A program made the position numbers and the translations under genes. A DNA stretch of 64,000 bases from Aricia agestis (Eukaryota > Arthropoda > Insecta > Lepidoptera > Lycaenidae): positions 3,926,001 to 3,990,000 of the forward strand of contig NC_056416.1 in assembly GCF_905147365.1 (NCBI RefSeq). The letters are read 5' to 3'. Every line of letters starts with the position of its first letter. Positions within the stretch are counted from its first letter, which is position 1. The notes beneath the pieces were generated by a model. The model saw only the letters and a list, made by a program, of their open reading frames with translations. It was not told the origin of the DNA and ran no database searches. Shown here piece by piece: positions 1-11,400 of the stretch.

Positions 1-2740
1 TCTGATCAAAATGACTAACAATTTTCAGATAAAAGGCAGTATTTGCAGACTCTATCTTTAAATAAATAATTTATACCATGGCAATACAAGAATCGATTGC
101 AAAAAGCAAACAACTAGGCCTGACGCCTGTAAATTGAGTTGTCCGGTCGTCGCCACGGGTGGCAATACATCACAATTCCGAACGTCATCCTACGTCGAAC
201 GGTGTGCAATTTTACGATCGGACTTACTGTTACTGTTGTGGCGCGTGTCCACTGTTTACTGTCCATTTTGTGAGAGTTTAACAAAGATGGTTTGGCTTGT
301 GGGCAACATTGTCAAATAGCTTTGTCCACACTGTGCCTTTTTCTGTTAGTCGAGGGCATGCGTTATAGCGCAGTCAACAGCGAACGTGAGGCAAGCCCGC
401 GACGCATCTGACCGTATCCAAAACTTCAAAAATGACAACATTGGCGTTGCGTTCCTTGACGCATTCAATTATTGAATGCGCCAATATAATAGTTGATGAT
501 GAAAATTGAAGATGAAAGTGCACAATGTGGACATAGCTAATGGGCGTGGATATGACACAGCTCTAGCGACGAAGGCAAACCGACATCATATTTTGATGTC
601 GGTTTGCGTGTCGTGTTCTGATTGGTTATAAGAACGCAAAACATACCTAAGTCTTCAGACGTTTGCTTGACGTATAGAAGAATATTTGCTGTTTGATAAA
701 ACATGGATCAAAACCGCAAAATAATGTACCAGCAGCTAAATACTTTGACAGCAGCGGGCGCTCGCGCTTGTATTTGGACTTTAGCGTTAGGTCAGCGAAA
801 TGTGAATTGCCATCCAGTATAAAAACTAAAAAGCTATAGTACGTATAACCTGTGGACCACAATATCAGGAACAGTAAGCAAAGATTCTAAACCGCTATTA
901 AAACATTATGTGGGGAGGATATTATCTGGTGTAAGGATTACAAGTTTATTAGCGGGGGGACCCGGGATGGGCCGTACGGGATGAATCGATATACGGGCCC
1001 AAGAAAATGTCAACACTACGAAGTACGCTCCCATTGTTACTCCTGTGCCTTGTTCAGACGTAGTGATGTGCTGAGACGTATCGACTATTATCGATACTAT
1101 TTAGTATTACCCAAATATTCTACCGATATTAGTTATACTCGCGACAGAACGGACACAGAATATTTTGTATTCAATCTAAGGGAGTTAGTAGCTTTTAAAT
1201 ATATCTGACATATTTTTTAAAAGGTATTGAAATGAAGTTACTATGAGAAGTTAGTCAGAAAATGAAACAAAACTAAAGCTTTTCAAACAAGTTTACTAAG
1301 CTAGCGTGTATTGTTTAGATGTACTTACTAAGTAGATACATAATATTTGGATTAATTACTTTAACAGCCTTAACCCACATAAATGTGGTAACGACAAAAC
1401 CTGTTAATTCGTCAAAAAGCTGGCCATAAAATCTGTGACTTACTATCGCATAGTTTTGAAGGTTTAATTAATTTTAATATTTCGTGACTCTGTTAACGAG
1501 CAATAATATTTTGTAACAAACATTAAAGAGCACGCGAATTTCAACTACTTACTCGGAATGGTGACTAATCTTTTTATTGACTTTATTGCATTGTGTCAGA
1601 AAAACAGTAATCATTAATTAAATTGGAATTATGAAAATGTAATCGATTAGATTATGAATTTTTATGAGTTAGAAATTGGAATAGACTTTTTATGAGTAAT
1701 AAAAAATCTATTCCAACTATAATAATATTTGCAACACTATTAGTCCATTACACATAGACGTTAATATCGACTAAACATAACTTTTAACTATACATTCAGC
1801 CCCGGTAATTCTACCCCTGGCTAATTCGGCAACCCTTGTAATGCGACATGCATATATCACTGATAAATGATAATGCATAATTAAATTACTGTAATTGTCA
1901 CAAAAAAACTGTAGTTTTCTTTTTGCTTTGCTTTAAGCTTTTGACCATCGAAAATATCGATACGATTTCTATCCTCATTTAGCTTTTGACTACAACTATA
2001 CAAGTATCGATATCAAAGCGTCACATCACTAAAGTGCAGGGAGGATCGATATGTCGTGCAGGCCGGTGAGGGCCCGCACGGAGGGTCGCGCTCGGCACGC
2101 CGGCGCCCGACGCGCGCATTGGAAATTAAAACCGATGTCTGTTACCCCTGTCCGAACGTCTTGGATAAATAAGTACTCAACAAACTTTTACTGCTGTGCC
2201 TTATTTTGTTACAACTTATAACTTTTTAAGAAACACTACTTTACTAACTTTATTTACACCTCCAGAGCAGTTTTATTGAATTTATCTCTATTTTCATTAT
2301 TCATTACTAAACATTAAATTAAATTATAAATTGATTCTCAAATCTCAGCAAAGCTTTTATAGGCGCCGCTAACCAAAGAAAAAATCCTCAATGTACGATT
2401 TCTCCCGTATCCCATTTAAAATTATCGATATCGACATACAGTACCCCCTCACTACAGCTACGCAGCAGTAATAAAGCAGACGATTAAACAGCCTCCGCCC
2501 GCGTCATCGCTCATCCCGCAATTTGTCTGCATTGTGATCTACCGCACTTCTGTATGCCGATTCTTGTCTTATCTTTATAGCATAAGCCCTAACTTAATTA
2601 ACAAGAGATGTTTGTGGCTTTATTTACGTCTAAAGAATGTTTATGTATGAGAGAAAAAGGAATAAGGGATACTAATAATTAAAAACACATACATAATTAC
2701 AAGTTTTAATTTCTAGTGTTCCATGCATCAGTCTAATTTT
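1..2740. other. Left-edge non-coding stretch, no gene recognised
   Basis: AT-rich DNA with only short chance open frames. A 14-bp hairpin with a small loop lies at 575-607. An isolated GC-rich patch of about 75 bp lies at 2040-2115. The remaining 3' exons of the minus-strand PP2C gene should lie to the left of its last visible donor (5388). I found no exon here with the expected later PP2C motifs (the DGxxD and DN signatures), so they are probably outside the window. Confidence 0.5.
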
Positions 2741-2774
2741 ATTGATTGAGCGATAAGCAATTATCATCAAGTTA

Positions 2775-2982
2775 CTAGATGACGCCCGAAACTAGTCCAT
2801 TGCGCCAAAATTTCTTTATCGCGAGGAAACTTTACATTTAACCGGGATAAAAAGTATCCTATGTCCTATCTAGGGACTCACAGTATATCCATTGTCCATA
2901 CTCCATACCCAGCAAAATCAGTTTAGCGAATGAAGAGCAGACAGACACACTTTCGCATTTATTATATTACTATGGATTAAAA
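2775..2982 (+). repeat. RTE-like LINE 3' fragment
   Basis: The stretch begins with an actagatgacgcccg motif, continues through gataaaaagtatcctatgtc, and ends with a GACA-repeat and tttcgcatttat before an attactatggatt tail. Fragments with the same order recur at 34652-34790 plus 35111-35222 and, inverted, at about 42948-43046. It carries no coding capacity. Assignment to an RTE-type 3' end is from general knowledge of lepidopteran repeats. Confidence 0.6.
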
Positions 2983-3005
2983 CATTTGCATGCATGCATT
3001 CTAAC

Positions 3006-3343
3006 TTTTTTTTTTATAAAATAAGGGGGCAAACGAGCAAACGGGTCACCTGATGGAAAGCAACTTCCGTCGCCCATGGACACTCGCAGCATCAGAAGAG
3101 CTGCAGGTGCGTTGCCGGCCTTTTAAGAAGGAATAGGTTAATAGGTAAGGGGAGGGTAGGGATGGGAAGGGAAGGGAATAGTGGAGGGTAGGGAAGGGAA
3201 TAGGGTAGGGGATTGGGCCTCCGGTAAACTCACTCACTCGGCGAAACACAGCGCAAGCGCTGTTTCACGCCGGTTTTCTGTGAGGACGTGGTATTTTTCC
3301 GGTCGAGCCGGCCCATTCGTGCCGAAGCATGGCTCTCCCACGT
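3006..3343 (+). repeat. Dispersed lepidopteran repeat, GGGGGCAAACGAG family, copy 1
   Basis: Poly-T, then ataagggggcaaacgagc, the cacctgatggaaagcaac block, a polypurine gggaaggg/aataggg tract, and an end at ggctctcccacgt. The same order occurs at 5982-6315 and 36777-37100, inverted at 22388-23048, and as a partial copy at 28622-28711. It has no coding frame of note. Its poly-T end and varied truncation suggest a SINE-like or Helitron-like non-autonomous element; the class is not certain. Confidence 0.8.
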
Positions 3344-3697
3344 CAATATACTTATATAATAACTTGGTTGGTTTGTTTTACCGGAGTAATAATTTTATTT
3401 TACTAATAATTTTATTTTACTGATTGAGCAAATAGCAATTATAAAGATATTTGCTTGCGCAGAGAATATTACAAAAGCTGTGTGGTGCACTATTGTAATG
3501 ATTTAATTTTTCATTTGAATTGCATTGTATAATAACTATATTACGACTGATAATAATCAAATTGTTACAAAAATTGTAACAAGTTAGGTATTAATATATT
3601 GAAAGTTCAGAAAATCTGCATTTAGATGGAATAGCCTACTGGAACTGGGATAACGCCTTTTTGCTGTCGCTGTTTGCGTGATATTTAGAAATACTTA

Positions 3698-3822
3698 GGG
3701 CCTGTTTCACCACTTTCTGATAAAATGTCAAATACGCTATTCACAACTTTTTTGACAGATTCTCCATACTTGATCTGTCTAGTTAATTGGTGGATAGCCT
3801 ATTCGTCACTTATCAGGAATAG
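3698..3822 (+). mobile_element. Harbinger-like MITE, degenerate copy
   Basis: Starts after TTA with gggcctgtttcaccac and shares its internal segment (acagattctccatacttgat) with the intact foldback copy at 18188-18324. The right terminal repeat is degenerate here, so the copy is probably old. Confidence 0.6.
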
Positions 3823-4675
3823 TTAGAAAAACGCTTGTGTCCCATTTAGAAATAACAACAGCTGCTGAACATACATGCCTACTAACATTCGTAATCCGTA
3901 TTAACCTTTTAATCCCCAAGCGGCCGGATCCGGCCGCCACAGATTATACTGCAGCCATTAAACCCCACTTACCTGACATTACCTCTAAGATTATACTCAA
4001 GATCATGCAGAATCCTAAATTCTGCTAAATATTCTCAATTTCCATGTAATCTCGGTATGATAAAATAACAAAAAGGTATATTAAAAAATAGTAAACTAAA
4101 GTCAAACGAGTTCTGATTGGTCAAAACTCCAATATAATCTGCCATTTGACGTATATTTAAGAACACGGTTTTGCTGATAAATAAGGGTGATTTTGTATCA
4201 TGCTGCATGATACAAAAACCTATGCGGCATAGCATGCATGAATATTTCCAAAGAAATCGTATACGAAATCTCTGACAGCTGCTGTCAAATTCATGTGACA
4301 TTGCTGTTGCAAAAAAACAAAGTCACCTTGCCGCCGCTGCATCCATACTGCATTATTGTTGGATTTTGTTTTTAATTCATGTACTGATTATGAAAGCCTC
4401 CTTACTGCAGAAGAGACTCAGAATATGTTGACTCATCCATATAATAAAATCCTACATGCAGAATAGATAGATTTCAGTAGAGGGTTTTTGAAGTTGTTAA
4501 CATGTATCAGATGCAGTGAGACTCAAAATTAAGTTTTTTTTTTTGTATATGTTGTAACAACGTACAACCTCTGATACAACTCAGAAGTTGAAGAAGACAA
4601 GTTAAACAATGGCTTGCATAACTCTATTGAAAACTATATATCCTACAGCTAGGACTTTATTTTACGGATGAATTA

Positions 4676-5369
4676 TAGTTTGTGCGTTTTATGATGACTA
4701 GCTATTTGACCGAGCGTCGCTCGGTATTCGATAAAACACGAATAAAATGACATTTTCTAAAGATGATTCCTAGCTAGATCGATTTATCGCCCCCGAAACC
4801 CCCTATATACTAAATTTCATGAAAATCGTTGGAGCCGATTCCGAGATTCCAATTATACATATATATACATATATACAAGAATTGCTCGTTTAAAGATATA
4901 AGATAATATGCGTGACACATTATAATTGACAATAGTAGGCAAGTTACCTAACAAAAATTAATCGATAATTTAAAAATATCGAATCACTTCGTAAAGGAAT
5001 TGCTATCGAAATTATCGATTTCGTACTGACATTTCAGTGGTGCCGGCGATTTAAGATGGCCGTCCTTTTTTATCGATTTGATTTCGATTCAACAGTGTCA
5101 ATCTCTATTGACATAGGTTCCGTTTCATGCATCTGACATTTTTCAAATGTTTTCGTAACAATAATTTTATACTTCTACTTCACAGTTAATAATATAATTT
5201 TATATTAATAAGTTAGCACATAGCAACTTTTCATTTTTATTCATAGGAAATATTTGTTTTTGTACATGGAATATAATTTTTTACATTTTTTTTTGTTTTC
5301 TTGTAAAAAAAAATCCGTAGCAAGGAATAAGAGAACTGTCACCCATATCATCATAAAACGCAGAAACTA
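4676..5369 (+). mobile_element. TA-duplicating MITE, copy 1 (carries a nested insertion)
   Basis: The left end tagtttgtgcgttttatgat and the right end are inverted complements with one mismatch over about 22 bp. TA flanks both ends (4674-4675 and 5370-5371). An inverted copy without the nested insert is at 62340-62844. The right end stops about 15 bp inside the intron from the PP2C splice donor at 5388/5387. TIR and TA duplication fit a non-autonomous Tc1/mariner-type element, by inference. Confidence 0.75.
4699..4909 (+). repeat. LINE 3'-end fragment nested in the MITE
   Basis: Compared with the copy at 62340-62844, these about 210 bp (ctagctatttgaccgagcg ... gatataagata) interrupt the MITE right after its left terminal repeat. 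The internal phrase aaatttcatgaaaatcgttg resembles the 3' tails of lepidopteran RTE-like LINEs. Confidence 0.6.
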
Positions 5370-5387
5370 TACGTAAGCGAAACTCAC

Positions 5388-5481
5388 CGATAGCTCTGGA
5401 GACGGCCAGCTGTCCGTTGACCCGCCACGTGCCCCAGTACATCACTTTACCGCCTGACGCCTCTATCCGCTTTTTTTCGTC
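5388..5481 (-). CDS. PP2C exon 6 (last visible): DEKKRIE...SRAIG
   Basis: Acceptor TGCAG at 5482-5486, donor G|GTGAGT at 5388/5387. Encodes DEKKRIEASGG and VNGQLAVSRAIG, PP2C core motifs that follow the HKPDR motif of the previous exon. It ends one nucleotide into a codon, so a further exon is required. A MITE end lies only about 15 bp into the following intron. Confidence 0.9.
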
Positions 5482-8400
5482 CTGCACGACAAATATGACG
5501 TTACGGTAAAATAAAGATATAGTTCTTGCTATCTACGAGTGCGCGTAGACTTTATTTGTAGTAGACATTTTCGTTAGTGTGCGTACCTGACGGAGCAGTC
5601 AGTAGCAAACGAGCCATGTACGCGTGTATAGATATGGTCACTCACACAACTAAGGGCGCCGCGCACTCGTAGATTGCAAGAACTATAATAGTTATATGAT
5701 ATTATTATTTAACCTTCGTTTTCCACAGAAAATATGCGCAACGATAGTACGAATCCCAAATATAAAATTGATGATATTTTACTTGACATATTGTGCTGCA
5801 TATGCACTATAGTTCCTTTATGTCGTTCTTTTATACAAAGAAAGATATCAACTAGCGTCAGAAATCCGAAACTATAAATTTGATTATTTACTAGAAAAAT
5901 CTGATACTTGAAGTTCCGGTACGGTCCTTCAAAGAGGTAAACGATATCGTTAGTCCGCATGCACATTCATGTGGCATACCATTTTTTTTTAAATGAAATA
6001 AGGGGGCAAACGAGCAAACGGGTCACCTGATGGAAAGCAACTTCCGTCGCCCATGGACACTCGCAGCATCAGAAGAGCTGCAGGTGCGTTGCCGGCCTTT
6101 TAAGAGGGAATAGGGTAATAGGGGAGGGTAGGGATTTGAAGGGAAGGGAATAGGGGTGGGTAGGGAAGGTAATAGGGTAGGGGATTGGGCCTCCGGTAAA
6201 CTCACTCACTCAGCGAAACACAGCGCAAGCGCTGTTTCACGCCGGTTTTCTGTGAGAACGTGGTATTTCTCCGGTCGAGCCGGCCCATTCGTGCCGAAGC
6301 ATGGCTCTCCCACGTTACGATAAAATATGAACTAAAATCATCGCTTAGTCACCGCTACGACCACGAACTCAACTCGTAACGTAACTCAACAGAACATTGT
6401 GGCCTCGCTCCTAAAAATGTGGTCGCACTAAAAAAAGATTCGTTAAACCTGATATAATATGATAGCTACAAGTTACAACGCAGTATTACATCGCATACAA
6501 GAGATATAGCACATTGGAAAAGTCACTTAACGGACAAACTACGTTGCGAAAATATTGTCATTGAACGGCGAACTGGTGTCGCCAACGCGAAACTTGAAAT
6601 TGATTATTTACCAGCCTAAAAGCCGAGCTTTGTGAGGGCTGGCGTCGTCACACCTTGACTGACTGGTGATAACATATCTACATATAAATAAAACTAACTA
6701 AAGCACAAGTCTGGGGGCACGGTAGTGCCCCCGCCAAGTCGAGCCAAGCGAAGCGCAAGGGCACTACCTGCCTTTTCTGGAAAGTTCAGGTTGTGGTATA
6801 CACTCGCTTCGCTTCGCTCGCCCTTATTATTATCTTGACAAGTGCTGCCACCTATTATTATAGTTCCTTCTAGTCCCTATAGGCGGCAATCTCTTGCCAT
6901 GTTATCACCGCGTACCGGGCGGTCGGGTTTGTGGGCGTGCACGATCTGCATGAGGCGCATGCGCTTAGCGAGCAGCGCCAGCGAGTCGCCCGCCCACGCC
7001 GCCACCAGCCGCCGCGCGCGCACGCACACCACCACCGCCGTGCTGCCGCCGCCCGCGCGCTGCAACATTTTATTTAACATTAGTATCACATACTATATAT
7101 AACGGTTCTTAGAGGATAATATATTTTAAAAGTGGCTTGTTTAAGAACGTTATCTAAAATTATTCTGTGTCAAACTATATTATGCATATTGCATAGTAAT
7201 GATGTTATGCAAAATACATCAAAAATTATAAAGTTTGCCTCTTATAGTCTGCTTATGAAAAATATGTTTTAAAGTCCTGTACACAAAAAAGAATATTAAA
7301 AAAAATGGTCAATGAGTCAAAAAATGATGTGATTCAGAAATATTACAAGAAATACACTAAAGTACTCCAACGAAGTATAAAAACATCAAAAAAACTAAAC
7401 TATATAAAACAAATGGAAAAATCCGACAATAAAACGAAAACAATGTGGCGTATTATAAACCAAAAAACTGGTAAAACTAAAACAAAAACAAACATACATA
7501 AAAATATAGCACTCAAAATCAAAGATGTAACTATAGACTGCCCATTAAATATTGCAAACACTTTTAATGATTATTTCGCAACAGTCGGGTTAAACAAGAA
7601 CAACAAAAATATTGCGGAAGGCCGACCAGTAGTTGACTCTCCGATGTGTTCAATGTACTTGAATCCTGTAAATCACAAAGAAGTTACAAACATAATTCGC
7701 TCTATTAAGAACAAAAATAGTTGCGGTGTGGATGACATACCTCCCATCCTGCTGAAACACTGTGCTGAAAATCTCTCGATACCATTAACTTACCTTATTA
7801 ACCAAAGCTTCCTAGAAGCTAAATTCCCCGATCCATTAAAAATATCTTTAATAAAACCCATCCATAAAAAAGGCGACACCCACACTCCAAGTAACTACAG
7901 ACCTATAGCAATTTTACCGACCTTCTCAAAAATCTTTGAAAAAGCTATGTGCAATAGATTATATAAATTCTTAGAGAAAAATAACATATTGGATGACAGT
8001 CAAAATGGTTTCAGGAAAGCTAGGTCCACGACTTTAGCTGTATATAAATATGTACAAATGGCACTCCAACATGTTAATGACCAAAAACATGTCATAGGTG
8101 TCCTATTGGACATGACAAAAGCTTACGATAAAGTCCAATATGATATTCTCCTTAAAAAATTACAAGGCTCTGGAATAAGGGGACCGGCATACTCCTGGTT
8201 TAAATCATACCTCGAAAATAGAGTTCAAATAGTACAAATAGAGCATTACAACGATAAAACTAACGAAATCACAATAAGAAGATCGCGAAAACAGAAAATA
8301 AAATGTTCCATCCCACAGGGCAGTGTGCTAGGATGCATATTATTTCTACTATATATAAATGACCTACCTAAAATTTTGAACAGAAAGATAGCTTTACCAA

Positions 8401-11400
8401 TTTTATTTGCAGACGACATATCCATACTTATGACATACGAAAATAATAGTAAATTGAGAACTATACTTCAAGATACGCTAAAAAAAATTAATGATTGGCT
8501 TCAGGATCACAACTTAGAAATAAACTATAGCAAAACTAAAACTATTCAATTTAGATCATACAAAAAACCCCCTCTCAATATAAATACCACCTTCCAAAAT
8601 ACAAACCTAGAAACAGTAGAAACATTTAATTTACTCGGAATAAACATTGATACACACATAAACTGGAAATCTCACATAGAAAAAACTAAAATAAAACTAT
8701 CAAAATTTACCTACGCACTATATCATCTAAAACACAGTACGGATACAAAAACAGCTCTTTCAGCATATTATGCATACGCATATTCTTGGTTGAGATACGG
8801 AGTTATTTTGTGGGGCAATAGTGTCAATAGCAACGAACTATTTATATTACAAAAAAAATGCATCCGAATAATAGCCCAAATAAAAAAACGAGACAGTTGC
8901 AGACCATATTTTATAAAATATAACCTTCTAACACTCCCTTCAATATACATCCAGGATATTTGTTTATTTGTTTTTAAAAATAAAGATCATTTCACAAAAA
9001 TAGAAGAGACTCACAACATCAATACTAGACACAAAAACAAATTACACCTACCCTACTCTAGAATAAAAATGCTTAACGAAAGTCCCTATTATATGTCCGT
9101 CAAAATTTACAATAAATTACCAGATTTCCTAACAAAAGAAAATAAATTACCCTCGTTTAAAAGAAAACTAAACACATATCTAATAAAACACTGCTTCTAC
9201 TCATTAGAAGAATATTTTAGTATCGATTTGAGTATTTAAAGTTAAGTTCATAAAATATATTAAGTAGGTATTATTAATATTTTATGATAATATAATACCG
9301 CTGTAATAATACTAATGTACAAGATAATTTAGTTTAATAATTTAGAATACCATAAAAATAAGAATATACTTGAATAATAATTATTAAAATTATAATTTTG
9401 TAATTGTTTTGCAAACGCCCGAACAAGGCATAAGTTGTATATTTCGTCAATGTATGTTGATTTATATATGTACTTGGTTGCAAATAAAAATTTGAAAATT
9501 TGAAATTTGAAAAAATCAGCGTGGCGAGCACGTACCCGCGCCCGCTGTATACGCCGCGTCAGGGGGCGTGGCGAGTACGTACCCGCGCCCGCTGTACACG
9601 CCGCGTCAGGGGCCGTGGCGAGTACGTACCCGCGCCCGCTGTACACGCCGCGTCAGGGGCCGTGGCGAGTACGTACCCGCGCCCGCAGTACACGCCGCGT
9701 CAGGGGGCGTGGCGAGTACGTACCCGCGCCCGCTGTACACGCCGCGTCGAGGGGGGCGAGTTGTGTACGTACTCGCCCTGCGACAGAGGGCGGGGGGGAC
9801 GTACCTTCTGGTTGGTCTTGCGCACGAAGTCGGTGTCGGTGCGCAGGAAGGCGTGGTGCAGCGCGCGAGGCAGATCGGCGGCGAAGTGCGCGCTCTCCGC
9901 AAGGTACTGGTGCAGGTGCGCCGCGCAGTACGTCGCCGCCGCCGCGCCGGCGTGACCGTCGTACACGCCGTAGAAACTCGTTGGGGTCGTCGTCTGGAAT
10001 TGCATAGGAAAACATCATGTTAATAGGCTAAGCTAAGGAACCAACTGACGACTAGACTTCGGTTCGATAAACTTAATGGGAGGAGACTGCAGGCCTAAGC
10101 TTATATTTTACTTAATAATGCTCATAAAAAGCGTGAAAAAAATTTAGACATAATTTAAAATAAAACAACGCACACTTCCACAAGTTTTGTATAAAAATAT
10201 GAGAAACCATTAACTAATAGTTTTTTTACACAATATGTAAGCGCCATCTGTTGTCAGTGCATTAGACTATAGCTTTTAAGTTTTTTTTTTTCAAGATATA
10301 ATGCAACTATCTTTATTTAAAAAATTTAGACCGAAAACAGCATTTAATATTTTAAGCTATCTACATTCCCAAATTCACGATAGCTTAATTAAATTGCGGC
10401 TTACGAGGGCTGCTATTTATGTATCCGGAATTAAAAAAAGAAACAAACATATATCATTTAATATGGTTTTATTGCTTTTCAAAATATTCGCCGCGATGAT
10501 CGACACACTTTTGCATACGCTGGAACCAATTTTCATAGCACTTTTTCCATTCTGATTGAGGTATCTCCAAAACGTGCATTTTGAACGCATCAACAGCCTC
10601 TTCGCGGCTCGAAAAACGTTGACCACGTAATTTGTTCTTCGCGTATGGAAATAAAAAGAAATCGTTAGGTGCCAAATCAGGGCTGTACGGCGGATGACCA
10701 GTCAATTCGATCTTTTGACCCTCCAAAAACTGAGTTGTTTCAGCTGAGGTGTGACAGCTAGCATTGTCGTGATGTAATATGATTCTGCGTTGTCGGTTGT
10801 CCTTTCTTATTTCTTCAAAGACTTCTGGTAAACAAATGGTCGTATACCATTCAGAATTAACCGTTTTACGATTCTCTAATGGCACTGTAGCCACATGTCC
10901 ATTAATTCCAAAAAAACAGGCGACCATTTGCTTCAAAGTACTTTTTGCACGAGTAACTTTTGTTGGTTTCGGCTCATCTTGGAACACCCACACCGTTGAC
11001 TGTTGTTTAGTTTCGGGGTCATATGCATAGATCCAAGATTCATCACCTGTGTAGATATTATAAACGGCTTTTGACGTACCACGGTTGTATTTTTTTATCA
11101 TTTTTTTGCACCAATCGACACGAGCCCGTTTTTGATCGATTGTCAAGTTGTGCGGAATACAACACGAACATATTTTTTTTACAGCCAAATGTTCGTGTAA
11201 TATCTTATGTATGCTCGTCATACTTATGCCTAAGGACGTCTCTATCTCGCGATATGTAACATGACGATCACGCATTATTAGTTCCCGCACAGCATCTATA
11301 TTTTGTGGGACAACAGCTGTTTTTGGGCGACCTTCTTTATTTTCATCCGTGAGCATAGACCGCCCACGATTAAACTCACTGTACCAGTGATAAACAGTGG

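Noticed and set aside
134..1208. Small plus- and minus-strand open frames at the left edge
   Set aside because: Short, low-complexity, no exon signals and no PP2C motifs.
2040..2115. Missing PP2C exon 7
   Set aside because: None of its frames shows the expected PP2C motifs after SRAIG.
6023..6205. Pro/Ser-rich 60-codon frame, also seen at 3046-3249
   Set aside because: Same peptide from different copies of the GGGGGCAAACGAG repeat; a repeat by-product.
9500..10023. Three overlapping plus-strand open frames of 150-166 codons
   Set aside because: They come from the GC-rich 47-bp array, which lacks stops in every frame, plus the antisense of PP2C exon 4.
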